A DNA stretch of 64,000 bases from an uncultured bacterium (lineage in GTDB: Bacteria > Cyanobacteriota > Vampirovibrionia > Gastranaerophilales > Gastranaerophilaceae). Below are positions 16,637 through 26,555 of the stretch, in pieces (position 1 is the first letter of the stretch; the number at the start of each line of letters is the position of its first letter). Location: NCBI GenBank assembly GCA_949300485.1, contig CASGEL010000008.1, positions 47,220-111,219 of the forward strand, in the 5' to 3' direction. The notes beneath the pieces are model-generated. The model had not been told where the DNA came from, ran no database searches, and saw nothing but the letters and a program-made list of their open reading frames with translations. The position numbers and the translations under genes are program-made.

Positions 16637-17557
16637 ATGCATTTAGGAAATGGTATTATATGTCCTGTTACAGGAATTCCAATGCTTGCGATAGCAGGAG
16701 TTACAGCTTTTTACGCATTAAAAAAAGCAAGAAAAGATTTTTCAAAGGATAAAATCCTTCCTGCAATAACAGTTACAGGTTTGGTATTTGCTCTGCAAAT
16801 GATAAACTTTGCGATACCGACAACCGGTTCCAGCGGTCATATAATCGGCGCAATTTTACTATCTGCGATATTAGGACCTTTTGCTGCTTTTCTTGCTATG
16901 TGTGCAATATTAATTGTTCAATCAATATTCTTTGCTGACGGTGGTTTATTAGCTTTGGGTTGCAACATCTTCAATATGGGATTTTTAGCCTGTTTTGTTG
17001 CTTATCCATTAATTTACAAGCCTCTTGCAGATAGAAATAAACCGTTTTGGGCAGCTTTATTAGCATCCGTTGCAGCACTGCAGTTAGGCTCTATTGCTGT
17101 GATAATTGAAGGAGGTTTATCCGGAGCCGTTGCTGTATCAAGTATTTTAAACTTCACAGGTTTAATGCAGGCAATTCACCTTCCTATAGGTATTGCTGAA
17201 GGTGTTGTAACTGGCGCAATTACTATTCTTGCCAAATCTATAGACTCTAAAAAACTTTCTATATCATTTGCAGGATTATCTTTAATTCTAGCAGGAATTA
17301 TTGCACCATACGCATCATCAAAACCTGACGGGTTGGAATGGTCACTGTTAAATATTTCAAATTCAGTTGTTATGCAAACACAAGGACAATTATATGCCTT
17401 GACCGAAACTATCCAAACTAAAACCGCACTATTTTCAAATATGCCTTTTACATTAGGTAATATTGCCGGTTTATTTACAGTCGGGCTCATTATGTTCTTA
17501 ACATGTATGCTAATAAACAAAAAAATGGTAACTGCAGATGCAAAAGAAATTCAATAA
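16637..17557 (+). CDS. Nickel/cobalt ECF transporter substrate component (NikMN/CbiM type)
   Basis: 306 aa, about eight membrane helices. The N-terminus MHLGNGI corresponds to the metal-binding MHIxDG of CbiM/NikM, where the second-residue His binds the ion. The conserved IPTTGSSGHIIGA follows, and the C-terminus has the PDGLEWS motif of the NikN/PDGLE domain, so M and N parts are fused. The lar context indicates nickel. The energising ATPase and T component are not in this operon and must be encoded elsewhere. It is 3 bases after larC and overlaps larE by 20 bases. Confidence 0.9.
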   Translation: MHLGNGIICPVTGIPMLAIAGVTAFYALKKARKDFSKDKILPAITVTGLVFALQMINFAIPTTGSSGHIIGAILLSAILGPFAAFLAMCAILIVQSIFFADGGLLALGCNIFNMGFLACFVAYPLIYKPLADRNKPFWAALLASVAALQLGSIAVIIEGGLSGAVAVSSILNFTGLMQAIHLPIGIAEGVVTGAITILAKSIDSKKLSISFAGLSLILAGIIAPYASSKPDGLEWSLLNISNSVVMQTQGQLYALTETIQTKTALFSNMPFTLGNIAGLFTVGLIMFLTCMLINKKMVTADAKEIQ

Positions 17558-18317
17558 ACTGAAAGAATATTTATCTTCACTTGAAAAGCAGGGCTTATGC
17601 CTTGCTTTTTCAGGTGGAATAGACAGCACTTTACTTTTATACTTATGCAAAGACTTAAATGTAACAGCAGTAACATTTACCTCTGAATTTCAAACAGAAG
17701 ATGAAATTCAGCTGACTAAACAACTCTGTAGAGAGTATAATGTAAAACAAAAAATTATAAAATTTCATCCCCTGGAAAATGAAATTCTTATAAAGAACCC
17801 TAAAGACAGATGCTATCATTGTAAAAAAACTTTCTTTTCCGAATTAAAACATTTTGCGAAAGAAAATAATTTAAAATACATACTTGACGGAACAAATTAT
17901 GATGATTTAGGGGTATACAGACCAGGTTTAAAAGCGTTAAAAGAACTTGAGATAATCTCGCCATTTGCACAGTTTCAAATAACAAAACAAGAAATCCGAG
18001 AATACGCAAAAGACAATAAAATAGACATTTATGATAAACCTTCAACTCCTTGTCTTGCAACCCGTTTTCCATACGGAACAATTCTTTCAAAAGAAAAACT
18101 TGAAATTGTAAAACAGGGAGAAAAAGTACTAAAAACAGAAGGTTTTAATGCTTGCAGACTGCGTATCCATAATGATATTGCAAGAATAGAAATTGAACCT
18201 GAAATGTTTGAAAAATTTTTATCAAAAAAAACTGTTATAACAAAAGGATTAAAAAATCTTGGACTCAAATATATAACACTTGATCTTGAAGGTTTAAGAA
18301 GCGGAAGTATGGACTAA
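17538..18317 (+). CDS. larE: Pyridinium-3,5-bisthiocarboxylic acid mononucleotide synthase LarE
   Basis: ATP-dependent sulfur transferase that turns the biscarboxylate from LarB into the bisthiocarboxylate. 259 aa with the PP-loop AFSGGIDSTLLL (residues 24-35), NPKDRCYHCKK, DGTNYDDLGVYRPG, and PSTPCLATRFPYG with the cysteine at the position of the sacrificial sulfur donor. Further cysteines (RCYHC, ACRLRIH) leave open a cluster-binding LarE variant. Last gene of the operon; its stop overlaps the stop of the convergent helicase gene by 4 bases, leaving no room for a terminator. Confidence 0.95.
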   Translation: MQKKFNKLKEYLSSLEKQGLCLAFSGGIDSTLLLYLCKDLNVTAVTFTSEFQTEDEIQLTKQLCREYNVKQKIIKFHPLENEILIKNPKDRCYHCKKTFFSELKHFAKENNLKYILDGTNYDDLGVYRPGLKALKELEIISPFAQFQITKQEIREYAKDNKIDIYDKPSTPCLATRFPYGTILSKEKLEIVKQGEKVLKTEGFNACRLRIHNDIARIEIEPEMFEKFLSKKTVITKGLKNLGLKYITLDLEGLRSGSMD

Positions 18318-21241
18318 AACAGAGATAATTGCTGCGGTTTATTCTCTTCGACTCTTTCTTTTTTGAATTTCGAATATTTCAAAAGATCATTTTTAATTTT
18401 TTCCAAAAACGGAGAGATTGGAAGATTTTGGAACGAACCTAACCAAAATCGACGAAGAGAATGAGATAAAAATAATCTCTCTTCAGCCCTTGTCATACCA
18501 ACATATAACAAACGCTTTTCTTCTTCTTTTTCTTCCTGAGTTTGAGCTTTATATAGAGGAATTATACCGTCTTCCAATCCTGTAATAAAAACACATCTAA
18601 ATTCCAGTCCTTTAGAAGAATGTAAACTCATCAAAGATATTCTATCCGCACGTTCATCCATTATATCAACCTCAGTCAATAACGAAACTTCATGTATAAA
18701 ATCATTCTTATCAGGATAGGTTACAGCCAAATCCTCAAGATATTTTAAAATATAATCTTCAACTTGCCCGTTTATATCTTTAAAAAATAAAGGTAACTGT
18801 TTATCTACAGGAATACCGTCAGTCAAACACTGCAAAATCTTATGAATATATTTATTTTCACATAACAAATCATTAGAATATTTTGCATAAGGCATTCCTG
18901 AGCGCTGCAGAGCTTCTATCAAAGGTTTTAGCTGCGCTGAAGTTCTATACAATATAGCAAAATCCGAAAATGAATAACTTTCATTTTCACCCTCTGACCT
19001 ATCTGAATCCATTGAGAAAAAACTATGTCCTCCAATCATATTTTCAATTGTACTAACTACAAATTCAGCTTCAGCTTTATCTGTCGGCGCAGTATGAATA
19101 GTAATTTTTTCATGGGGCCTATCATACTTTGAAATAATATTGTAAGACTCTATCATTTGATTTGAAGCATCTACTATTGTATTGGTAGACCTGTAATTAG
19201 TTTTCAAACTTATTAATTTAGCATCAGGATAATCACTTGTAAAATTATTAAAAAATTTCGAATCTCCGCCTCTAAATCCGTAAATGGCTTGATTAGGATC
19301 ACCTATTACGCAAATATTACCATTTGACGGAACCAATAATTTTATTAAATTATACTGATTTTCATCAATATCCTGATATTCATCGACAGAAACATATTTA
19401 TATCTGCCCTGATATAATTTTAAAATTTCAGAATGTTCATTAAATAGCTTTAATGTAAGGATAATCAAATCATCAAATCCTAAAAGGCTTTCAGAATTAT
19501 TTTGAATATCTTTATCCAACAATTTTTCTTCATTTGTTATCACTCGAAAATCCTTATCCAATCCCAAAACTTCATAATTTTCTTTAAGAATAGCAAAGCA
19601 TAAAGAATGGAAGGTATTAATAGCTATATTTTCAGCCTTATTACCAAGAAGTTTTTGCAAACGCTCTTTCATTTCTTTTGCAGCTTTTTTAGTAAATGTA
19701 ATTGCCAGACATTCTTCCGGACTGACACCGCAGTCTGAAATCAAATGAGCAAGTCTCTTAGTTAAAACCGTTGTTTTACCGGATCCGGGACCTGCAACAA
19801 TCAAAAGCTGAGAACTTTCATCTTGTACCGCTGCCTGCTGGTAATCATCCAATCCTACAGGAGTGTTTAAATTTTTTGGAGTTTCTTTTGATACTTCAAC
19901 AGGAACAATATTATCTGCATACAAAACACATCTATCTTCCGATTTAACATCCATATCTGACGGGATATCAATATCAAGCTTTAGATTTATAAAGTTTTTT
20001 TTTACAAGTTCGCTTTTATCAAATAGCCTGATAACACCATACTCACCGTCAAAACCAGGATGCTTAATAACTTTACCGTTTCTTAATCTTGAAATACCTT
20101 CGCCTAAAAGCGGGGAATCCTTTGATAATTCATCAATCGGAACCTCCCTTAAAATAGACAGTTCAGAACCAAATTTATTAATTACACGCTCATACTCATT
20201 TGTAACGGATTTACTTGCTACCCCTACACCTAAAATTTCTGAAATTATTTCAGGAAGAGGCACCAGAGAATAAACCTGTCCTGCAGTATTAGGTCTAAAT
20301 GTATTATCAGCTCCTCTGTCAGCGAGTTCACAAACTCTGTTCAAAACACCAATCGTCATAGGTTTACCGCAAACCGGGCAAATTCCGTTATATTTGCCGG
20401 TTTCTTCCGGAGCCATACAAATATTACATTTTCTGTGCCCATCTTCATGATACTTACCTTCTTCAGGGAAGAATTCTACAGTACCGACATATCCATTCCC
20501 GGTTTTTAGAGCATCCATAATACTAAAATAATCGGTTTCCGTATCAAACACTGTAGCTTCTCTTGCGAGTTTAGACGGAGAATGTGCATCAGAGTTTGAG
20601 ACAAGCCTGTACTTATCTAATTTTGATACTCTCCAGTTCATTTCAGGATCAGAAGACAAACCCGTTTCAACAGCAAAAATATGGTCTGCTAAATCTTCAT
20701 AACACTCTTCAATGGAATCAAATCCTGATTTTGAACCCAAAACAGAAAACCAAGGAGTCCAAATATGAGCAGGAATTATATAAGAACCTTCTCCTGATTC
20801 TAATACGGTTTCTAATAAATTTCTGGAATCCAACCCTAAAATAGGTCGACCGTCAGAATTTATATTCCCTATAGCTCCAAGTTTTTGCCTAAAATTTTCA
20901 GCGGCCTCAAGCCCCGGAACAAAAACAACATGGTGAACCTTTCTGGTTCTGTCATTTTTTTTATAAATTGTTGAAATTTCCACTGTTAAAATAAATCTAA
21001 CCGGACGAGAATCAGTAAAAATTTGTTTTTCTATGTCAGAATGAAGCCTAAATGTACCATTTTCAGCAGGAACAAGCTTTTCTTTGATTTCACTAAACCA
21101 GGCAGGATGCGTAAAATCTCCGGTACCTATTAAGCTTAATCCCTTTTTCTTTGCCCAAATTGCTAAATTTTCGAGATTACAATCTCTGCTTGTTGCTCTT
21201 GAATATTTTGAATGTATATGTAAGTCCGCATAAAAAAACAT
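18314..21241 (-). CDS. Endonuclease Q-like PHP nuclease fused to UvrD-family helicase
   Basis: 975 aa. Residues 1 to about 400 are a PHP-type nuclease like endonuclease Q, with metal ligands DLHIHSKYS (His8, His10), TGDFTHP and SNSDAHSP and a CNIC...CPVC zinc finger near 270-295. EndoQ nicks DNA 5' of uracil, hypoxanthine, xanthine and abasic sites. The rest is a superfamily 1A helicase: Q motif DDYQQAAV, Walker A GPGSGKTT (about 487), DEYQDI, GDPNQAIYGFRGGD, TNYRST, SLHSSKGLEF and LLYVGMTRA. One chain would recognise a deaminated base, nick and unwind. GGAG precedes the ATG. Confidence 0.92.
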   Translation of the reverse strand: MFFYADLHIHSKYSRATSRDCNLENLAIWAKKKGLSLIGTGDFTHPAWFSEIKEKLVPAENGTFRLHSDIEKQIFTDSRPVRFILTVEISTIYKKNDRTRKVHHVVFVPGLEAAENFRQKLGAIGNINSDGRPILGLDSRNLLETVLESGEGSYIIPAHIWTPWFSVLGSKSGFDSIEECYEDLADHIFAVETGLSSDPEMNWRVSKLDKYRLVSNSDAHSPSKLAREATVFDTETDYFSIMDALKTGNGYVGTVEFFPEEGKYHEDGHRKCNICMAPEETGKYNGICPVCGKPMTIGVLNRVCELADRGADNTFRPNTAGQVYSLVPLPEIISEILGVGVASKSVTNEYERVINKFGSELSILREVPIDELSKDSPLLGEGISRLRNGKVIKHPGFDGEYGVIRLFDKSELVKKNFINLKLDIDIPSDMDVKSEDRCVLYADNIVPVEVSKETPKNLNTPVGLDDYQQAAVQDESSQLLIVAGPGSGKTTVLTKRLAHLISDCGVSPEECLAITFTKKAAKEMKERLQKLLGNKAENIAINTFHSLCFAILKENYEVLGLDKDFRVITNEEKLLDKDIQNNSESLLGFDDLIILTLKLFNEHSEILKLYQGRYKYVSVDEYQDIDENQYNLIKLLVPSNGNICVIGDPNQAIYGFRGGDSKFFNNFTSDYPDAKLISLKTNYRSTNTIVDASNQMIESYNIISKYDRPHEKITIHTAPTDKAEAEFVVSTIENMIGGHSFFSMDSDRSEGENESYSFSDFAILYRTSAQLKPLIEALQRSGMPYAKYSNDLLCENKYIHKILQCLTDGIPVDKQLPLFFKDINGQVEDYILKYLEDLAVTYPDKNDFIHEVSLLTEVDIMDERADRISLMSLHSSKGLEFRCVFITGLEDGIIPLYKAQTQEEKEEEKRLLYVGMTRAEERLFLSHSLRRFWLGSFQNLPISPFLEKIKNDLLKYSKFKKERVEENKPQQLSLF

Positions 21242-21310
21242 TATAAAAACTCCAGCTAAATTAACATTGAAATTTTATCAAAAATATACCCACCCTGCAA
21301 TTCCATATGT

Positions 21311-24286
21311 TTAAAGACTTATCCTCAATCCAAAAAGCAATGCAATACCATTTCTTCCTCCATTTCTTATCATACCTTCTAAAAAACCAGTTACTCTTTC
21401 TCCCCATCTTTTTTGAACTCCTACCCCATATTGTACATAAGGCTTAATAGACAAATCTGTAAGATAAACGTCATTTGCCTGAAAACGTGCATGATCTATT
21501 ATATTCCAAACCATAGAAACAGAAACATAAGGCTGTAAATAATTTTTAAAATTCCCTATGAATTTTATCCCCGGTTCAATGTGCAATGCATGTAAAGGTT
21601 TTGTATTTATACTTACATCAGAGGCCGTTGTATAATTAAATGTGTTCACAAAAGAATATGAAGTTAATATACTCGGTTGAATAATAAATCTTCTTTCAAG
21701 TACTTCAAAATTATAGCCTGATTTTTGGGCAATACCTGTATTCAACATTGCAAAATTTTCATGGCCGAAATCAGTAGACGCTTCTGCAACATTAGCCCCA
21801 ACATTCACTGTCCAGGCAGAAAAAAAGCCCTTTTTATAAAAAACTGCATCCGCACCTATTAATCCGCCGTTATTATAAATGCTATTTCCGTTATACGCTT
21901 GATGCGATCCGTTATATGAAGCATAACCGCCATAAATCATATACCAACCCCGTTTTAATTCAGTTAACTCACTTTCTCCGCCAACTAGTGCGCCATACAT
22001 AACATTTGAAACCCTCGGGCCATGTCTTAGCGGTACACTTTCAAATGTTGAATACGGTTTAAACCATATTCCCTTCCTCTGTTCAGGCATCAACATTGGA
22101 GAAAATGCAAATTGTCCTGCTGAATTTGCAGATTTATTCATTAATGAATAACTATTGCGGGTATCAGGGGGAGTAACCATTACCATATCAAGGTTTGAAA
22201 AAACATTTTTATAAGTTTCCAGCTGAACTAAATATCCTCCTAATTGTGTTGCAACTGCAGAAGCAAAGATTGCAGGATTAAAATTTCCTCTAACAAAATT
22301 AAAATTTCCATTTGAACTGTCATAACTAACTCTATAATTATATATAGGAGTAGCAAGTGTATCAGGAGTATATCGAACATAATCTCTTAATACAGGATTT
22401 GCAAAATGTATAGATATATCTTCACTTTCAGGAACACCCTCCAGGGCTAAACCTTTTACAAACAAGGAACCTGCTCCTCCTATAGAATTGGAACCTATTG
22501 TATCCATTACCCTGCTTGTTAAATTTGCATCGACAAACAGATTTGCCTGCCCGTCAAGATGCAAGTTTCCAAATTGGATATCATTAATTTCTCTATTTTG
22601 CATATTAAAATTAATATTATTTCCAAAATTCGTATTTTGCGCATTAAAATAACTGCTGTTGGCTAACAAATTAAGAGTACCGTCATTAAAATTAAAATTC
22701 CCCGTATATTCATTATTTACACCACCAAGATTAAGAATGCCTGCACCATTTTTGATAATAGAACCATTACCTGCAATTCCGCTTAAAATATTGTTCCTAC
22801 CAGTACCATTAAATTCAACAGTTCCATTGTTATTATATATATCATTAGAAAGTCCGTTATTTGTATTATTCTGAAGTGTAGAACTTTCTATTATTATAGT
22901 TCCGTCATTATATATAGCTCCTCCATTTCCGCCTGATTCGGAAGAATTTTTATTATTTTCTATTTTTGAATTTTTTACGTTTATTACACCGTTCTCTGTA
23001 TTATAAAAAGCTGCGCCATTGCTTTGATATGGCGAAGAAGTTGAATTTTCGGCAATTACAGAATTTTCTATGGTTAAACTGGCATTATTATATACCGCGC
23101 CTCCATTTACGGTAGTTCCTTCTGATCCTTGTAAATTATTAGAAGAAATTGTACTGTTTTTCAATACCATCTCCTCATTATTAAATAAAGCTCCGCCTAA
23201 AATTTGACTATTAATACCAGCACTAACAGAAGAGTCAGAAATTGTTACGTTATCAAAATTTATAGAGTTGCTATTATACACAGCAACCCCTGCAATATTT
23301 GAATTATCTCCAGTCTGAATACTACTGGAAGAGATTCTGCTCTTGGTGACATTCATATCTCCTGAATTAAAAATACTACCGCCTGAGATATAGGCATTCT
23401 CACCACCCATAGCACTATTATTATTAAAAATGGAATCATTTATATGTAATTTACTTCTATTATAAATAGCTCCTCCACTTATCAGTGAATAATTTTGAGA
23501 ATAAGCCCTGTTATTACGAAAATCACCTTGAGTAATGGAAGCAGTTCCCTCATTATAAAAAGCTCCACCATATACATAACTTCCATTATCGGTACCATGA
23601 ACATAATTATTATTAAATTGGGTTCTTGAAATATCTACAAACCCTAAATTATATAAAGCACCACCATGAGGAATAACAGATCCATCGGAATAATTATTTT
23701 GCAAAACAGAGTTACTAATTGTCATACGAGCAATTCCACCTACACCTTGATAACCGTTGGCGATAGCACCTCCGAAAGAAGATGCTCCATCAGAATAATT
23801 ATCCTCGAACAATGCGGTATCTATATTTATAACCCCACCATTTAAATTATATAAAGCTCCACCTACAGCAAAATTAAAACCACTTGCATCTACAAAATTT
23901 CCGCTGAATGCAGAATGATCAACATCAATTACTCCGCCACTATTATATACAGCACCGGCAAAACTTGACCTGTTATAATCTTGCCCTTTACAATTCAAAA
24001 TCCTGACTTGATTAAACAAACTATCCTGATTTAATACAAAACCTCCAAAAACATCATGACCATCAATTGAATGATTATTACCTTCAAAAGTTATATCCAA
24101 ACCATAAAAATTATACCCTATTGTTTCATCCGAGGTCATATCGTCTAAAAATTCTATGGTATCACCATTTATAGGATAAGAATTTATTAATTCATTAAAA
24201 GTTCTAACCTGAATATCATTAGCTCGTACTTGTTGGATAAATAATAGTAACACAGCAAATAGTAATAAAAATTTTATTATTTTCAT
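21311..24286 (-). CDS. Autotransporter adhesin-like outer membrane protein
   Basis: 991 aa. Signal peptide (1-22, ending VRA), then a passenger of beta-helix repeats with many GGAIYN/GGALYN turns (about residues 95-500), a linker with a PL1-like motif (GNGSIIKNGAGILNLGG), and a C-terminal region of about 250 aa (from RKGIWFKPYSTF) matching an autotransporter beta-barrel. The last residue is Leu rather than the usual Phe. The repeats vary at DNA level, so they are not a recent tandem expansion. It proves an outer membrane and is likely a surface protein. No terminator is clear. Confidence 0.9.
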   Translation of the reverse strand: MKIIKFLLLFAVLLLFIQQVRANDIQVRTFNELINSYPINGDTIEFLDDMTSDETIGYNFYGLDITFEGNNHSIDGHDVFGGFVLNQDSLFNQVRILNCKGQDYNRSSFAGAVYNSGGVIDVDHSAFSGNFVDASGFNFAVGGALYNLNGGVINIDTALFEDNYSDGASSFGGAIANGYQGVGGIARMTISNSVLQNNYSDGSVIPHGGALYNLGFVDISRTQFNNNYVHGTDNGSYVYGGAFYNEGTASITQGDFRNNRAYSQNYSLISGGAIYNRSKLHINDSIFNNNSAMGGENAYISGGSIFNSGDMNVTKSRISSSSIQTGDNSNIAGVAVYNSNSINFDNVTISDSSVSAGINSQILGGALFNNEEMVLKNSTISSNNLQGSEGTTVNGGAVYNNASLTIENSVIAENSTSSPYQSNGAAFYNTENGVINVKNSKIENNKNSSESGGNGGAIYNDGTIIIESSTLQNNTNNGLSNDIYNNNGTVEFNGTGRNNILSGIAGNGSIIKNGAGILNLGGVNNEYTGNFNFNDGTLNLLANSSYFNAQNTNFGNNINFNMQNREINDIQFGNLHLDGQANLFVDANLTSRVMDTIGSNSIGGAGSLFVKGLALEGVPESEDISIHFANPVLRDYVRYTPDTLATPIYNYRVSYDSSNGNFNFVRGNFNPAIFASAVATQLGGYLVQLETYKNVFSNLDMVMVTPPDTRNSYSLMNKSANSAGQFAFSPMLMPEQRKGIWFKPYSTFESVPLRHGPRVSNVMYGALVGGESELTELKRGWYMIYGGYASYNGSHQAYNGNSIYNNGGLIGADAVFYKKGFFSAWTVNVGANVAEASTDFGHENFAMLNTGIAQKSGYNFEVLERRFIIQPSILTSYSFVNTFNYTTASDVSINTKPLHALHIEPGIKFIGNFKNYLQPYVSVSMVWNIIDHARFQANDVYLTDLSIKPYVQYGVGVQKRWGERVTGFLEGMIRNGGRNGIALLFGLRISL

Positions 24287-24464
24287 AAATTTATATTATT
24301 TTTTTAACAAAAAGTTTCCATTAGCTAACACGACATTAAAATTACACTATTCAGACTAAGTAAATTATATAGATATCTTCCAAATTTATTTTTATCACTT
24401 TGGATAATGAAAGTAACAATCCTCCATGATTTAATCTAAGGGTACATCAATACAGGAGGAAATA

Positions 24465-24770
24465 ATGTTTTTTAACGTATTAAAAGCAAAAGAAATTGTT
24501 AATTTGGACGGCGAAACTTTCAAAAAAGAAACGCTTATGGAAAATAATAATTCCAGCTTAAATATAATTGCCTTAAAAAAAGAAGAAATTATAGATACAC
24601 ACACATCTGTTGAAGATGCTGCAGTATATGTTCTTGATGGAGAAATTGAGCTCCATTTTGATGCTGAAAAATTTACTGTAGATAAAGGAGAAATACTGAT
24701 GTTTAAAAAGGATCTACAACATAAAGTTTTAGCCCGAAAAGACAGTAAATTTCTTCTGATAAAAATTTAA
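24465..24770 (+). CDS. Small cupin-domain protein
   Basis: 101 aa, a single cupin barrel. The metal-site motif is recognisable: HTSVEDAAVYVLDGEIEL, then ...DKGEILMFKKDLQHKV with a second His. Such single-domain cupins bind small ligands or metals, and substrate cannot be told from sequence. A very strong GGAGG precedes the ATG. It stands alone between the divergent autotransporter and the convergent TPR gene. Confidence 0.88.
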   Translation: MFFNVLKAKEIVNLDGETFKKETLMENNNSSLNIIALKKEEIIDTHTSVEDAAVYVLDGEIELHFDAEKFTVDKGEILMFKKDLQHKVLARKDSKFLLIKI

Positions 24771-24867
24771 GGAATAAATGTACTATCATTAGTAACGCTT
24801 ATTTTCAAACATTTCAACACTTAATGAGTGAATAATCATTTTCAGTCCGTCTTCTGAACAAAAGATG

Positions 24868-24909
24868 GACAAAAAAGAGGAATGAGCAGATATTGCGTCA
24901 TTCCTCTTC
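24868..24909 (-). terminator. Terminator of the 526-aa TPR gene
   Basis: AAGAGGAATGA / TCATTCCTCTT, an 11-bp stem with a 14-base loop, followed on the minus strand by TTTTTTG. The stem includes the gene's last codons and stop. Confidence 0.85.
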
Positions 24910-26478
24910 TAGTTTGAATTTTTCACGTATTAGATCAAGTCTTTTATCTTCAGGAAATTTTTTTATAAGCTTTTTATAAATTTTTTTTATATTTAGATAA
25001 GTATTTTTATTCAAAGAGTGATCATAATTGACTGTGAATTTATAGATATTATCAAGTGCTTTTTCATAATCTTTTTTTCCTAGATATAGATAGGCAAGAA
25101 ACCATAGTGTATTATACTGTATGTACTGTTTAACGCCAATATCTTTGTTGTTTTTGAAGTCTTTAATTATTTTATTAATTATTTCTATACCTTTATCATA
25201 TTCTTTTTTGTTAGCATAACACTCTACTAAAAATATTCTGCTTTCTACTATGTCAGGATTTTTTTTATTGAAATCTTCAATTAAATGGATATATTCTTCA
25301 TTCATTTTATTTTGAGCAGCCAGTAATTCTAATTGCAAACATTTAAAACACCTCTCTTTAGGAAAGATTTTTATAGCTTCTTCTACATACTTTAAAGCTA
25401 ATTTATAACAATTCAACTCTTTTAAAGAAGCAATCATGTCAAAATACTGCCATAGTGTAAATTTTTCCGCATTATATTTATAAGCCTTTTTATAATATTT
25501 GTAAGATTTTTTATAGTCACCTTGTTCATAATAGAGATGGCCTAATACTGTATAAAAATATTTATCCAATTTTGCTGCTTTATTAGCATACTCGAACGCT
25601 TTTTCATATTCTTTTTTTTCATCAATATAAATAGCTGCAATATAACCATATACATCTGCACTTTTTGAATTTAAACTTTCTGCCTGCAACAGATACTTTA
25701 AAGCTTTATCTTTATCCATCCCCTTTCCTTCGTAGTAATATAAAAATCCTTTTTGTGCATACCCTTCAGGTTCATTTTTATTTTTAAACAGAGCTTTGTT
25801 TACATATTCATGAGCTTTATTTAAATTGTTCAAAAAGTTGTAACAAATTGAGATATTAACATACAGCATGACATTATTATCATCGTCTCCATACCCTTTG
25901 TCTTCAGCTTTCAGATAATATTTCAGGGCTTTTTTATGTTCATTCAGTTTATGATATAACCACCCTTTAATAAATAAAAAATATGGAACGTTTACTTCTT
26001 TATCCAGAGCTTTATTTGCGTAATCTATGGCTTTTAGCGGATTGTTAAAAGCCATATAATAGTCAATGATTTTATCATAAAGAATGGATTGGGAACAACC
26101 TTTTTTTTCTGCAAGCAATAATAATTCAAAAGCTTTTTGAGGATTTTTATAATAGTCCTCATATACTCCTGCCAAAATATAATAGGAATACCCGTAGTCA
26201 GAATCCATTTCAATAGCCATTCGGACATAATATTCAGCACGTTTAAAATCTTTCTTCCAACCATAAATCCATGCCATATCCGCATACATTTCAGCAGAAA
26301 TAAAACCTTCTTTTTCTGCCAGTATGAATTTTTCAAGAGCCATATTATCGTATTCAGAATTATTAAATAGTTTCTGCCCTTCCAGAAACGCATTATAGCC
26401 TTTGTTTGAGGTCAAAGGCGACGGCTTTGATTTTTCACCTTTTTTAAAGTCTTTGAAAAAATTAATTATATTACCCAT
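24898..26478 (-). CDS. Tetratricopeptide repeat protein, 526 aa
   Basis: Built almost wholly of about eleven TPR units (for example GYSYYILAGVYEDYYKNPQKAFELLLLAE; KAFEYANKAAKLDKYFYTVLGHLYYEQGDYKKSYKYYKKA), with no signal peptide or membrane helix, so probably a cytosolic scaffold. The composition is strongly Lys/Tyr/Asn-rich. No ribosome binding site is visible before the ATG. No partner is suggested by context. Confidence 0.88.
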   Translation of the reverse strand: MGNIINFFKDFKKGEKSKPSPLTSNKGYNAFLEGQKLFNNSEYDNMALEKFILAEKEGFISAEMYADMAWIYGWKKDFKRAEYYVRMAIEMDSDYGYSYYILAGVYEDYYKNPQKAFELLLLAEKKGCSQSILYDKIIDYYMAFNNPLKAIDYANKALDKEVNVPYFLFIKGWLYHKLNEHKKALKYYLKAEDKGYGDDDNNVMLYVNISICYNFLNNLNKAHEYVNKALFKNKNEPEGYAQKGFLYYYEGKGMDKDKALKYLLQAESLNSKSADVYGYIAAIYIDEKKEYEKAFEYANKAAKLDKYFYTVLGHLYYEQGDYKKSYKYYKKAYKYNAEKFTLWQYFDMIASLKELNCYKLALKYVEEAIKIFPKERCFKCLQLELLAAQNKMNEEYIHLIEDFNKKNPDIVESRIFLVECYANKKEYDKGIEIINKIIKDFKNNKDIGVKQYIQYNTLWFLAYLYLGKKDYEKALDNIYKFTVNYDHSLNKNTYLNIKKIYKKLIKKFPEDKRLDLIREKFKLEEE

Positions 26479-26498
26479 ATATAAATATTATACAAAAT

Positions 26499-26540
26499 CA
26501 AAAAGCTCCGTTCAATACTGTAAACGGAGCCTTTTAAAAA
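26499..26540 (-). terminator. Terminator of the M48-like gene
   Basis: On the minus strand GGCTCCGTT, a 10-base loop and AACGGAGCTTTTTG form a stem followed by a T-run. It lies about 20 bases after the stop at 26556. Confidence 0.8.
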
Positions 26541-26555
26541 TTACAAAATAAATAA

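Noticed and set aside
22900..24000. Repetitive stretch on the plus strand that looked like a repeat array
   Set aside because: It is the coding sequence for GGAIYN-type beta-helix turns of the autotransporter. Copies vary in sequence and spacing, so it is neither a CRISPR array nor a DNA satellite.
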